DNA from: Smittium culicis
Taxonomy: Eukaryota; Kickxellomycota; Harpellomycetes; Harpellales; Legeriomycetaceae
Length of the DNA stretch: 31,077 bases
Direction of reading: 5' to 3'
NCBI GenBank assembly: GCA_001970855.1
Contig: LSSN01000079.1
Location: forward strand, 1 to 31,077
Positions 1-11,459 of this stretch are shown here, piece by piece. The notes under the pieces were generated by a model. That model did not search any database and had not been told where the DNA came from. It saw only the letters and a list, made by a program, of their open reading frames with translations. Within the stretch, counting starts at the first letter, position 1. Each line of letters starts with the position of its first letter. A program made the translations under genes and the position numbers.

Positions 1-35
1 TTTAAAAATTAAAAAGCATCCACTCTTTCTGGAAA

Positions 36-245
36 TTACCTAAAGCATTCAGTCTCGAATAATAGATTGTATGCATTAATCAACGCTGGCTTCTTTGAAA
101 CTTTAGCAACATTCTGGATCTTACCATTCAGCTTGTTCTCGATCAAGAACGAATTTGACGCATTTGTATGCAGAAACTCGATTATATCCTTTTTCGAAAT
201 TTCTTCCGATTCAAGCTGATCAATACTCCATGTTCTCTCAATCAT
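36..245 (-). CDS. coding exon of an unrecognised protein (69 codons)
   Basis: I do not recognise the family. The ORF starts at an ATG (245-243) and runs 69 codons to TAA at 38-36. Its G+C is about 38%, roughly double the flanks, and its amino-acid mix is soluble and helical (acidic start MIERTWSIDQLESEE, then a Lys/Asn-rich part ending LLFETECFR), with no signal peptide or membrane segment. An in-frame TAA lies 6 nt upstream of the ATG. The bases just before the ATG end in AAAAG and could be a splice acceptor; a good donor (CAG/GTAAAT) lies 63 nt upstream at 308. At the 3' end, TTTAG/GTAATT (exon end at 40) also looks like a donor, so this is probably one exon of a gene that continues past the left edge. 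If unspliced, the protein simply ends at residue 69. Coding status is fairly sure; exon borders and function are not. Confidence 0.55.
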   Translation of the reverse strand: MIERTWSIDQLESEEISKKDIIEFLHTNASNSFLIENKLNGKIQNVAKVSKKPALINAYNLLFETECFR

Positions 246-308
246 CTTTTATTTAATTTCAATAAGCAGTCCAATATACAATAACGTCTAGAATACTTGT
301 ATATTTAC
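246..308 (-). other. candidate 63-nt GT-AG intron upstream of the 36-245 exon
   Basis: On the minus strand the stretch begins GTAAATAT directly after AACCAG and ends TAAATAAAAG directly before the ATG at 245. Its G+C is about 24%, against about 38% on both sides. Splicing would join phase 0 to phase 0. The 18-19 codons before it are open and G+C-raised (ending LELPRQIISSSNQ), so the protein would run straight into MIERTW. The intron carries two in-frame stops, TAG at 290-288 and TAA at 251-249, which splicing would remove. The alternative is that it is 5' untranslated sequence, or is read through if TAA/TAG are sense codons. Confidence 0.3.
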
Positions 309-511
309 CTGGTTAGAAGAAGAAATTATTTGCCTCGGCAATTCCAAACTATTATCGTTATTTCTTTAACGATTTGTTAATAAATTATTTAAATCCTTGC
401 CCTGTAATTGGTTGTTGGAAAATCTGCATCTAAAACTCTACTCGCTATTACTTTTCTTTTTTGCGCAAATCTTTTCAATTTAATTCGCTCTATCTTTGCT
501 TTATGGATTTC
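309..511 (-). other. coding-like upstream segment of the left-edge gene
   Basis: G+C stays near 35% over 309-345 and 420-510 and drops in between. In the frame of the 36-245 exon there is no TGA from 509 to the window edge, but there are TAA/TAG codons at 503-501, 482-480, 440-438 and 368-366. In another frame, positions 514-392 are fully open in the standard code for 41 codons and give a basic peptide containing KIERIKLKRFAQKRK. I could not find donor and acceptor phases that join that 41-codon ORF to the 309-345 exon, so exon structure is unresolved. It may be one or two further exons of the left-edge gene or its 5' leader. Confidence 0.25.
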
Positions 512-1038
512 ATTTCAAACAACAAACTAGAGCTATAAATTATGCACCTTTTAACTAGCCTCATCTTACAGTTCAATATTAAATTGATACTATGATTTCT
601 AAAATTATTAGACAAAAAAATAACATTAAATTACTAAAAAAAGTAACTATTGATAAATAGTTCTTTATGCTATGTTTTTTTTTTGAATCCTGTTTATAAT
701 TTTTTAAAAATATTATTTTAAAACTACTTTTAATTTTTTCCACTTTACTCATTTGTAAACGCTAGATTAAAAATTTTTTAATAGTACCGAAATGATAAAA
801 TACTTGAAATTTCTTGTCTGAATATTTTCATTCAACTAAGAAATATAATACGGATAATTTTATAAAATTTATTCACAGTGCCTACATAGCTCAAATTATA
901 TTGAAATTGATTTAGAATGCGAAAAATTTAAAATAAATTTGTATGCTAACTAACAAAAATTTATTCCGATATGAAAAAAACTAATTTAAATTGTGAATTA
1001 CATTTTTATAAAATTAAATGATTTTTAAATTAGCTAAT
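512..1038. other. AT-rich spacer, no gene seen
   Basis: This very AT-rich stretch separates the two left-edge coding islands. I see only short A or T runs, no ORF with raised G+C, and no repeat shared with the rest of the window. Confidence 0.5.
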
Positions 1039-1251
1039 TCAAATGCTAAATGTAAATAAAAATTATACTTTTAATATGAAAATACCTTACAAATATAAGC
1101 ATGCTTCTTTTATTTTGCTTTCGATGAAAATTTCGTTAACCCATAATCTATTGAAATTAAAATTTAAAAAATGGGCTAATGCATACATACATACAAAAAT
1201 ATATATTTGACATCCAACTAGATATACCATAATACTATAATAAACAAAATT

Positions 1252-1425
1252 TTAATTAAACCCCTTAAAAAAAGCTTCAACCCCAAGAGCTATGGCATGC
1301 GGTCTGATAAATTTAGCTAAATCCTGATTGAAAAACTTAAAATCTACTCCATAAATATTAAAAAATAAAAAATCTGCACTAGGATTGAGTCGAGGGATTA
1401 TATGCAGATACGATCGCCTCTTCTC
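1252..1425 (-). CDS. coding exon of an unrecognised protein (57 codons plus stop)
   Basis: From 1425 to the TAA at 1254-1252 the minus strand is open for 57 codons at about 34% G+C (59 of 174 bases counted), with AT-rich flanks. The peptide is strongly protein-like: it begins EKRRSYLHIIPRLNPSADFL and ends with a stretch containing IRPHAIALGVEAFFKG, rich in Pro, His, Arg and Gly codons that random AT-rich DNA rarely gives. I do not recognise the family. The in-frame triplet just upstream is TAG (1428-1426), whose AG could be a splice acceptor. An ATG in the same frame lies at 1458-1456, separated by TAA and TAG. A 15-nt GT...AG segment (1440-1426) would remove both stops and give a protein starting MDLDYN. 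The same frame also stays open for another 54 codons after the TAA at 1254. It lies on the same strand as, and upstream of, the 36-245 gene. Coding is likely; start, end and role are unknown. Confidence 0.5.
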   Translation of the reverse strand, partial: EKRRSYLHIIPRLNPSADFLFFNIYGVDFKFFNQDLAKFIRPHAIALGVEAFFKGFN

Positions 1426-1458
1426 CTACTCTTATGACACATTATAGTCTAGATCCAT

Positions 1459-2021
1459 ATTTAAAAAAAATAATAATATTCCGATTATGCTTTTGACTCA
1501 ATCTATAAAACTATAGATCAATTATCTATTCCAAATATTTTTCAAAAAAAAAGTTTTTATTTTATACTGTTGAAGATTGATAATTGTTTAAAATTAAAAA
1601 AAATGAGTTCAAGTGTGAAATTTTCTGATTATTTTTTTTAATATTGATATTATTAAAAACAGAAAGAAGCATACTGAGGTAAAAATTTCATGAATTTATC
1701 ATGAAAAAATTGAGAAAAACTCATCGCAACTAGGAAAATATTATTTTAATAATAATTACACAATAATGGTATCAAGATGAGCGCAAATTCAAAATTTATT
1801 ATTTTTAAATAATTAATAATATGTAATTACACCATTATTTAAGGGTAAAATTTATTTTTTTACTTTAACTACGCTAAATCTTTATCGGTGTAAAATTATT
1901 GCAAATCTCATATGCAAATAAAATTAAATTTAATGTGATTTTTGAAAACTATGCTTTATATCATATGAAAAAAAAAAAAATTAAACTAAAATAAAAAAAT
2001 TGACGCACTAAATCAAAATAT
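1459..2021. other. AT-rich spacer, no gene seen
   Basis: Mostly homopolymeric A/T runs and AT mixtures, including A-11 at 1969-1979. No ORF with raised G+C and no recognised repeat. Confidence 0.45.
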
Positions 2022-2456
2022 TTTTTTCAAATTATTTTTATATTATAATTGAAATGAATTAAATGGGTCGAATATAAAAGGATATATAAATATAAATGCT
2101 GCTAAACTTACGACCAGGTTACCTGGATCAAAATTTAAATTTTCTAAATCTAATGGGAAAATATTTTCAAATATCAAATATGCCTATTCCAAACTAAAAA
2201 CAATTTCAATAGAAAATAATTTAGTTCCGAGTAATAATTTTGAAATAAATAAAAAGATTATCAATTTATATTGATTCGATGATGAGATTAATTAGGGCTG
2301 ATGTAAATTTTCGCCGGTACAAAAATTATATAAACCCCTATAATCAACATATGATATTATTAAAAAGGTGATAAACATCAGCAAAATGTAAAATAACAAT
2401 GAAAAAGTAAAATTTAATTTAATCTTTAATTTACATGAAGTAATGTATGCTGATCA
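2022..2456 (-). other. weak coding-like block, interrupted frame
   Basis: G+C is modestly raised around 2100-2160 and 2280-2340. On the minus strand one frame runs from a TGA at 2456-2454 to a TGA near 2020 with only three TAA/TAG triplets in about 140 codons, fewer than expected for this composition. The predicted peptide has three hydrophobic segments and a soluble part containing ENIFPLDLENLNFDPGN. The plus strand over 2053-2368 also has two moderately open frames separated by a frame change, so the strand is not certain. It could be a decayed gene, exons of an intron-containing gene, or chance. Confidence 0.15.
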
Positions 2457-5400
2457 TCCAAATTCTGAATAATCCTATATATTATTATATTTAATGGATA
2501 TTGAATCTATGATTAAAAAAAAAGATAATTAATAACTTGATTATACAAAGATAAAAATAAGAAAATAAAGTAAATTTATTGGGTGTATTGATTGTTTATC
2601 AATTATTTTGGAAATATTCAAGAGTAATTAAAAACAATAAATACTTACTAGCTGTAATAAGCAAATTAGATAATTTTAAAACTAAGAAATGTAAAATATC
2701 TTAAGTGAATAAATTAAATGGCGATTCTTGTCGGTTTTTAAATTTTATTAGGCGATTTGATATATAAGTACATATAAAATGAGTAAAAATGTCTAAAATT
2801 ATGAGTTTCAGATTTTATTAATACCTTAAATGTTTTTTTTTTTGTTTTTTAAATTTTGGATTATGTATAACTGAAAACAAGTCAAAATTTAGGTTCATAT
2901 ATTAGTATCAATACCATAGATAAGAAAACACAAGAGCCTCTAAATATTCTTAAATAATAAAAATTATGCCGATTTATTGAAAGCTGAAAAAATAGTAATT
3001 CATAGATGGTAACCCAATCTAAAAATTGATCGAAAAATAAGTACGCTGTATATTAAAAAAATAATGATTCACATTCTAAAAAAATGTCAATAAATAACCA
3101 ACCATCTGGTTAAAAAGAATATGTTCCATTCAATTTAGCAAAAAATATACTAATATAGTATTGAAATGTGAAAAAAAAATAAATTGAGAGCCGTGAAACT
3201 TTTTTGAATATTTAAAGTTTATCATTATGATAATATAAGAGTAAACTAGAGATCCGTGGTGCGGGAAATTTTTTAAAAAAAAACTATAAAATAAATAAAA
3301 TTCATGAATTATAAATACTAATATTAATTTAGAAGTTATCTATATTATGGATCTATTTAAAAATTAAAATTCTGGCTAATTTACTAAATAAAATTAATTA
3401 TGAAAACCTCAAAAGTTCTGAAAATTTATATTATAACTTTTCGAGGAAAGATTTAAAAGATAAACCAACAATAATTTCTAAAATTGAATAAATAATCAAA
3501 TATATATATAATCCATATATCTGAATTCAATTGAAATAATATAAATGAAAATTCTATTTTAAAATCTATTAAATATATAAAAAATTCCAAAAAATTTATT
3601 CAAGAAAACTTTTTGACTTACAGAGTATTATAATAAAATGAATAAATATTTTAAATAACAGTTTTGAATTCAAAAATATGGTTAAAAATTAAAATTCAAA
3701 CCAGAACATACAAATTAATATTGTAATTCTAATATATTAAAAAAATAAAATCATAAATTATATTGTGTTTATCTTTTATTAAGCCTAAAATTTTAATTTT
3801 TTAATTAAATTCACCAATTGGAATATATTATTGTAAATAATCTCTGGTATATAATGAATTAATAGGCAAAAAAAAACCTTCAAATGAGAACTAAATAATC
3901 AATAGCTAGGACTATATGGATAATTTCATCCTTTATTACACCATATTATATCTGATAAGATGATAGTTTAATATATAAAAAAGCTTTAAAATATCTTTAA
4001 TTCGGAAAAAATACATTATAATAGATTATCCATATTAGTTTTAATATTTTTCAAGTTTATTAATAGATCAAAAATAATTTTAAATTATATTAATATAAAT
4101 ATCTTCGAATTCAAATACTACGGCAATGAATTAATTTTTTTTATAACAGAATATATTCAAGAAAATTATAAAACTGAAATACAAGAAATGATATGATTTT
4201 TAAACCTATAATCGCCTTTGAATTTTATTTTCATAAAAATTAGCTACATTTTTTTCAAAAAATAATAGTATTACAGAGATTTAATAATAATTTTTTATAA
4301 TATTAATTTATACAAATATTTTTTTGAAAATAGTATAGGTTTTATATGTTTTTACTCATTCTAAAATATGATATGACGCGTATAAATTAATTATAAAAAT
4401 GTATATCCAATTTGATTAATGATTTTTTATAATTTTTTATTTGGAATATGAAAATGACTTAATCCCTATATAAAAATTATATATTTATACGTATCGCTGG
4501 TTATTTTAAGTTATGCTCGAAGACATCGAATCTAAAGCTATTATTTTCTAAATTAAAACAAAAATTATTTTCCTTGAACAATTGCTAGTCTCGGAGTCGT
4601 AAAATTCTATAATATTGAATTTTTTATTCTGAGATACATATCAAATTTATGGATATTTAATTGATGAATTAAAAATTTTAAAAAATGTAATCGATTACTT
4701 TTTTTTTTCTCTGAATTACTGATCAAAAAAATAAAATAACGATTTGAAACAATTTTTAAAAAATATTTAGACCATTTGTATAAATTTTCCAAAAAATATC
4801 GAAAACTGATTTAATATATAGTCAAAAACCAGTAAAACCCTTTTTAAAAGTTTCTAACATATTATAGTGTAAATCTAGGATTTCTTTTATACTAGAGATT
4901 AACATAAAGATCAAATATTACACTCATTCAGTCTATAATATACATACTAATTTAATCGTGGAAATCAGATATTTTAAAATCTTTAGTAATTGTGATATTG
5001 TGTCAAAAATCATCCTAATTAAGTGAAGGCGATTCAGAATAATTATTTTGATGATTCAAGTGTAATTCCCAAAATTTATTTGTATAAAATTTAAATATTC
5101 AAAATATTAAACTAAATCAATCCAAATATAGAATCTGTTAATAACAGATAATAATATTTTATATGATGAGAATTTTTCAGATTGAACATAAATATTCAAT
5201 AAAATCTGCGTCAGAGTGAATAATTTACTTCATGCAATTTTAATAAATATATTAATTAGTATTAGCTATAAATATAATAAAATTTCTAAAATTAATGGTT
5301 TAATCTCTATAGATACTCGATCTAATCTTCAAAATTTTAAAATAATGATATATAAAAAAAAATTTATAAGCTTTTTTTGTATTTTAAAAACTATAAATCC

Positions 5401-8400
5401 TTGAATTGAGGCCAACTAAAAAATATTTTTCATTCAAATCTAACAAAAAATATAATTTTTGGATTAGGAAAGTGAAAAAATCAATTTTAATATGAACTTA
5501 TTAAATTAAATAAATATGTAAAATTGATGAATTCAAAGCCTAAATCGATTATATATAATCATAGAGTATTATAATTTAACAAAAAACGTTAATTTAAGGA
5601 AATTAAAAAAAATAGATAAAATGAAAATATAAATATCCTTAGCCAGAAAAAATATAGAAAGTCTAATATTTAGTTTTTCATTTTTTCTAAAAAATCTTGC
5701 TTTGTTTATAATACTATATATTAATATTCTGCTTTTGACTATATCAAATAAATCACTTATTTTTCAAAGAAAAAATTTTATTACATAAATTAAGCGTAAA
5801 AAATGTATAAATACGATTTTATAGTAATAAATACGGATATTCTATAAAATACCTACTTTTAAATTTTTTTGATATTCATATTTATTGTACAAATATTAAA
5901 TCTAGTTATAAAATTGATGCAATACATACGTTTATATTGTGTTTTAGTTTGATTTATATTATTAATGAACCATTAATAATTTTGAAAATATTTTATTAAA
6001 GCGTAATTTTACTAATAAAATTTTTACATTTGATATCAACTTTCCTTACTAGTTCAATTCATCTATTTGTAGGGTATTTAATTTCAGATACTTATTTATT
6101 ATTGAAATATTTGGTATCAATAGAATTGGTAAGGATTTTTGAAAATTATTCAGTGCCTAAAATTTGAATTGATACGTTAGTCATGGCTCAGTTTTTTATA
6201 TTTTGAATTTATTGTTATTTTTTTTACTAATTTTATTTTAATAAATTGGCACTTAGAAAATTTTATGATTTTATTTTTTTTTTTAAATACATTATGCATA
6301 TTCCATCATAATTTTTTATTGCGCTCATTTAAACGTATTTTATATTTTAATTAATATTTCTAACTATCATATACTTTTTATATCGTTTGAACATATGTTT
6401 CAATTGTATTTATTTTTTATTTGATATTTGATATTTAGATTAGATTTTTTATTATATTGATTTGCATTGATTTTTAATATTATATCATTTATTCCTGATA
6501 GTACCAATTTTTATTAAGATTTATTCGATAATACTTTTAGTTCATATACACTTTAATTCTTTATTGGTATATATTTTAAATTTTTCGCTATTCTTAATTT
6601 TCTTTTTATAATAAATTTAATTTATATTTTAATCGATTGATCTGTTTATATTGATAAATTGTTTATTGTGAAAGTTTTGTTTTTAAAGAGTATTTTATAT
6701 AGACAATTTATTACTTTTCTTTTTAGCTTTTTTAAAAAATTAATTTTCAAAAATTATCTCTCCAAGAATATTTTAAAATTGTTACTAGAGGTATTAATTT
6801 GATACTTTAAAACTTCAGATAATATTAAACACACATAACATGTATAAAATTTAGATAAATTGATTGATATTCATTTAAATTTACTATCAAGATAATTTAT
6901 ATTTCGATTTAGTATAATAAAAAAAATATTATATATAATTTTTATTTATAAGTGTTGAAATTTAGCAAAAATATATTATTGAATTTACAATGTTTATAAT
7001 TTTTATAGAAATTGCTCAAAAAAATACATAAGCTATAATTATTATTATTACTAAACGCGAATTCACCCAGAAATTCAGAATTTAAAATAAGAATTTAATC
7101 GATTGTATATTCTTTAAACCGGTTTTTTAAATTTATAATAATCTAAAAATAATAATAACTGGGTGAAATTAATCTATAAATCCCGAATAAGAGGTTTATT
7201 TTCTTTTCAATAAAAACGCTGATTATTCATCTTCCCCCACCCCCCTCTGCCCAGAATTTAAAATAAATCGTAAATTTTCTAAATATAAAAATAAAAATAA
7301 AGATAAAATCATTAATGGTAGAATGAATATGTATCTTTAATAATAAATAATTAAATGTGATTAAATTATAATTTTCTCAAAAATTCTTGAGAAAAAAATC
7401 AACTAAGTGATAATCGATCTTAATATATTAAAGATCAAAGTTAATTAATAAAAAAACGGTCATATATTTGAAAAATTAGAATATCTCTAAAGCTAATTTC
7501 GATTACATGTGTATAAAATTATTATATCATTGGTTACGAGTTGTTAGGTACAAAAGATTTTTTTTTAAAAAAAATATCCCACCTCTAACAAGATATATTA
7601 CAATCATAAATATATATCTGTCAAAGAAATAACGAGACGAAAGTTTTTTTTTTATAGAGTATTAATATTATAATGTTTAAAATCTATATTTATTCCAAAA
7701 TTTTATCATGTAACAGTCAACTACTTATAAAAAATTAGAAATATCGATGAATCTGAAAATTTATGGGAATTTTTCTTATAAGAAAAACCATCCTCGAAAT
7801 TTAATTCAAAATTCTAACAGATAAGCATTTTGGAGGAAACTAAATTCTCTGAAATGCATATCTTAGAATGGAGATAATATTTATATATTTTAGATGAATA
7901 ATATTAGCTCAAAGTTCTAAATTATAGTTCAAGATAATTTAAATATAAAAATCCATAATTTACCAGATAACGAAATTTAATAATAAAACATGATAATTCA
8001 AAGAAATTTTAAAAATAATTCAGTAAATGCAATTCATTTCCATTATCAAAATTTTGTATAAAATCTATAAGAGAAATTTGAATATAAAATTTTTTTATAT
8101 TGATTAAAGAATATATAATATAATAAAGTTATTAAAAAAAAAATTAAGATTAAAATCTATTCACTTTAGCACTCACTAGATAGCTCGTAGAATTTTTTAT
8201 AGTAAAATATACGATAAATAAAAAGCTAATTACTTTAAATGCTGTTTTTTTTTATTAAAAACGTGCAGCCTATATTTTTTAAAGTAAAATAAATTTATAT
8301 TATTTTTTCTAAATATAATATTTATATTTTTAAAAAAAGAACTTGTCTCAGGTAAATCATACGGAAAATAATTAACAAAAGCACTATACGACTTAGGCAG

Positions 8401-10310
8401 GTTTAAAGTGTAAATAATTTAAATATAATGCAAATTTACACTTTTTATCGTCTATAAAATATAATTTAATTTTTCTCTAATAAAAAACCTAAATACAATA
8501 AGAAATAAACTTGTTTTAAATAAATAAAAAAATCTAAAATCTAATTTATTAACATTTAGTACTTTAAGTAAACCTCTAGCAAAAGTAATTAAAAATTCGA
8601 AAATGTTCGAATAAAAAAGTGGACACATAAAAAAATATCTAAAATTTTAAATATCAACTAACATATAAAAAAAATGTGAAAATTCCCCTCCTCCCCTCAA
8701 AAATATATATTGATTGATATAGATATAATTAAATGTATCGATTATTTTATCTTTTCTGAATTTTTCTATCAATATTTACTAAATTAAAATTTGTACTTTT
8801 TATATTTATAAAAAAAGATATAAAAGACTTTACTGATTATTTAATGTACATAGAAAGAAAATCTTATAAAATAGATGTTGATTTTTTGGTAACAATATCT
8901 CAGATTAATACCCAATAATTCAGCTTATTTTATTTTAAAATATTTTAGTTAAAAATTTATATTATTATTCACGATATTTTTTTCTATGTATGCAGGTAAT
9001 AATAAGCTAGAAATAATAAAAATCAAAGCTATTTAGGTAGCTGTTAATATTTTTTGAAAGTTTATAATAAATAATAATTTTAATATATTATGTATTTTAC
9101 GTAGAATCAACAAAAAACAGATATACGTTTTTAAATGTATACACTTGATAAAGAGTAAATTTGGTTAAATTATATTTAAATAACATTATAAAAAGTATTT
9201 TATAACTTTTATTTTATATTGAATAAAATACGCTTAATCTTGTATATTTATTAAAATATAATTCCAAAGATAGTTTTGATTTAAATCGACCAAAAAATTA
9301 GTTATTTTTATAATATTAAATATACGGATATAAACTTATTGAGAATTAAAACAAAAATTAAGTAAAAAAATCGGTGCAAGAAACAATAAAAACTGATTTC
9401 CTAACACAAAATATTCCGCTGAAAGTTTACTGGTTGTGTATCTGTCGCTGTTTATAACCTGGTATGGTATTATATATGTTTCGCTATTAAATATGTATAT
9501 ATTTTGGTAACATTTGTTTTATTTAGTTTTAAATTTGGACTTTACTAAATTTTTTTCCAATATAAAATTTTCGATAATGATATAAAAACCATTTCTTATA
9601 GGAATTTTTATATCTTTTTCGTGATAATATATTTCTTAAAAAAAGTAAGAAATGTTGTTTAATAAATAAAAATAATGATTTTGATAAGCATAAATAAAAT
9701 AATATAGTAATAATAAAGAAAAATAATTATATATATATAGTAAAGATCCTATCAAGTTTTTATTTTGAATGTTGAAAAAAAACTCTTTTTAAAATGAGGA
9801 TCTTGGATTTTATTTGTTAAAAGAGAAAAGAAATCAAGTGCTACCTTTTTCAGATCAATGATAATTTCACATTTTTTGCTGATAGGTTTTTATTATGACA
9901 TATCTAAATGCGATTGAGATAAGTATTATAACTTTAAATATCCGAGGTAAAATTTAAGTTAGCCCTGAGTGGATCACCATATCAGATTATTCTGTCATTA
10001 ATAAAAGTGATCTGTTTATTTTTTGGTAAATTTGATAATACACTTCCTTATTGGCTCACTCAATTCATTTTATTTTTTAAAATTAATGCGAAAATAAATT
10101 ATACTATAAGAGAGAATGATGAATAAGAAAAATCAAACTGATTTAATAAACCTTTTATGTCTTCTCTGAGCTTATTTATGTTTTTTCTGCCTTTTTTTTT
10201 TTTTGAATATTATAAAGTTATAAATGGCTTTGCTTAAAAATAATAAAAAAATGACTATGTAATGATTAAATTTACGTACTATAAATAAATTTATCTTTAA
10301 AGTGATAAAA
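2457..10310. other. long AT-rich desert
   Basis: No gene can be defended here. Open stretches up to about 60-70 codons occur on both strands, as expected by chance at this composition (for example 5216-5404 and 4792-4607). Two slightly G+C-raised open stretches, 9397-9510 and 9938-10126 on the plus strand, encode hydrophobic peptides and are listed only as weak. Local landmarks are C-runs at 7231-7253 in a TC-rich patch and a 15-nt direct repeat (CAGAATTTAAAATAA) near 7076 and 7252. The strands change composition: the plus strand is A-rich around 5.4-5.7 kb and T-rich around 6.0-6.7 kb. Confidence 0.4.
9938..10126 (+). other. weak open stretch next to the satellite
   Basis: Sixty-two codons are open after a TAA at 9935-9937, at roughly 30% G+C, with no ATG in the standard code. 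The peptide contains LALSGSPYQIILSLIKVICL and a second hydrophobic run. An ATG at 9908 is in frame but separated by three TAA codons. An overlapping frame also looks plausible, so this may be chance. It lies about 180 bp before the 7-mer array. Confidence 0.12.
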
Positions 10311-11107
10311 ATAGATAATAGATAATAGATAATAGATAATAGATAATAGATAATAGATAATAGATAATAGATAATAGATAATAGATAATAGATAATAGAT
10401 AATAGATAATAGATAATAGATAATAGATAATAGATAATAGATAATAGATAATAGATAATAGATAATAGATAATAGATAATAGATAATAGATAATAGATAA
10501 TAGATAATAGATAATAGATAATAGATAATAGATAATAGATAATAGATAATAGATAATAGATAATAGATAATAGATAATAGATAATAGATAATAGATAATA
10601 GATAATAGATAATAGATAATAGATAATAGATANNNNNNNNNNNNNNNNNNNNNNNNNNNNNNNNNNNNNNNNNNNNNNNNNNNNNNNNNNNNNNNNNNNN
10701 NNNNNNNNNNNNNNNNNNNNNNNNNNNNNNNNNNNNNNNNNNNNNNNNNNNNNNNNNNNNNNNNNNNNNNNNNNNNNNNNNNNNNNNNNNNNNNNNNNNN
10801 NNNNNNNNNNNNNNNNNNNNNNNNNNNNNNNNNNNNNNNNAATAGATAATAGATAATAGATAATAGATAATAGATAATAGATAATAGATAATAGATAATA
10901 GATAATAGATAATAGATAATAGATAATAGATAATAGATAATAGATAATAGATAATAGATAATAGATAATAGATAATAGATAATAGATAATAGATAATAGA
11001 TAATAGATAATAGATAATAGATAATAGATAATAGATAATAGATAATAGATAATAGATAATAGATAATAGATAATAGATAATAGATAATAGATAATAGATA
11101 ATAGATA
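10311..11107. repeat. ATAGATA heptanucleotide satellite, perfect array with gap
   Basis: Perfect head-to-tail copies of the 7-mer ATAGATA (TATCTAT on the other strand) fill 10311-10632 and 10841-11107, about 84 visible units with no variant I can see. The middle is an N gap, so true length is unknown. The unit has no G-run and does not resemble a telomere repeat. Because 7 is not a multiple of 3, every plus-strand frame contains TAA and TAG, while all three minus-strand frames are open and read the same heptapeptide, YLLSIIY. That is a property of the unit, not evidence of coding. The lack of variants implies recent expansion or homogenisation. Confidence 0.97.
10633..10840. other. assembly gap of 208 N
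   Basis: The run of N sits entirely inside the heptamer array, which indicates an assembly break in an array longer than the reads. The size is not one of the usual fixed lengths, so it may be an estimate. Confidence 0.99.
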
Positions 11108-11127
11108 TTTAATATTTAATATTTAAT
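11105..11127. repeat. three copies of variant heptamer ATATTTA
   Basis: Directly after the last ATAGATA unit the period stays 7 but the unit becomes ATATTTA, repeated three times, before unique sequence resumes. This looks like a diverged edge of the same array. Confidence 0.8.
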
Positions 11128-11216
11128 TATCTGTAGTATAATACGAAACTAGTATAGATTGAGCCAAACTCGTTCCAAAAAAATCGAGTTTTTTGATATC
11201 TTTGAGCTATTAGTTA

Positions 11217-11459
11217 GACACTAAATCCAATATAGCTATTAAAAAGTCTACTTATACCCAAAATTGGGAATTATAGGCCTGTATTACCTACAATAAGCAG
11301 ATAAAAGACTGAAATCCGCATTTCTGTCGAACTTTGGTTTTGTGTAGTTATTATCATGAGCTGTGATGAAAGAATCGACTCCCCCAGTGTCGATAAAATT
11401 ATTCAATTTAATCATATACCGTTGAATCTGATAATTTCCCCTGATAAACCAATCTAATC
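11217..11459 (+). pseudogene. coding-like relic in two frames, unrecognised
   Basis: G+C rises to about 35-38% just after the satellite. Frame one (from about 11217) reads LDTKSNIAIKKSTYTQNWEL, a TAG, then ACITYNKQIKD and TGA. Frame two is open for 50 codons from 11307 to the TAA ending at 11459 and contains VELWFCVVIIMSC followed by DERIDSPSVDKI. The two overlap as if one protein had suffered a frame shift and a nonsense change. I cannot name the family. The short ST...YNK pattern recalls the C-terminal part of piggyBac transposases, but this is too little to assign. It could also be exons of a real gene. Confidence 0.25.

Noticed and set aside
2279..2306. C/D-box snoRNA-like GATGATGA ... 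CTGA
   Set aside because: The two boxes are too close together and no terminal stem or guide spacing is present.
4607..5404. ORFs of about 60 codons at 4792-4607 (minus) and 5216-5404 (plus)
   Set aside because: Background A+T content, Asn/Lys/Ile/Phe-rich peptides. At this composition about ten open stretches of 60 codons are expected by chance in 31 kb.
7066..7170. Inverted repeat around TTCACCCAG / CTGGGTGAA
   Set aside because: Only about 11 bases pair and the match does not extend in either direction; likely chance.
9397..9624. Plus-strand frame open to TGA if TAA is sense, membrane-like peptide
   Set aside because: An overlapping frame looks equally plausible when TAA/TAG are allowed, so eye-based judgement is not evidence.
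10311..11107. Open minus-strand frame (YLLSIIY)n through the satellite
   Set aside because: A consequence of the heptamer unit lacking stops on that strand; no start, no flanking coding sequence.
10311..11127. Telomeric repeat
   Set aside because: The 7-mer has no G-run and the array is internal, with unique sequence on both sides.
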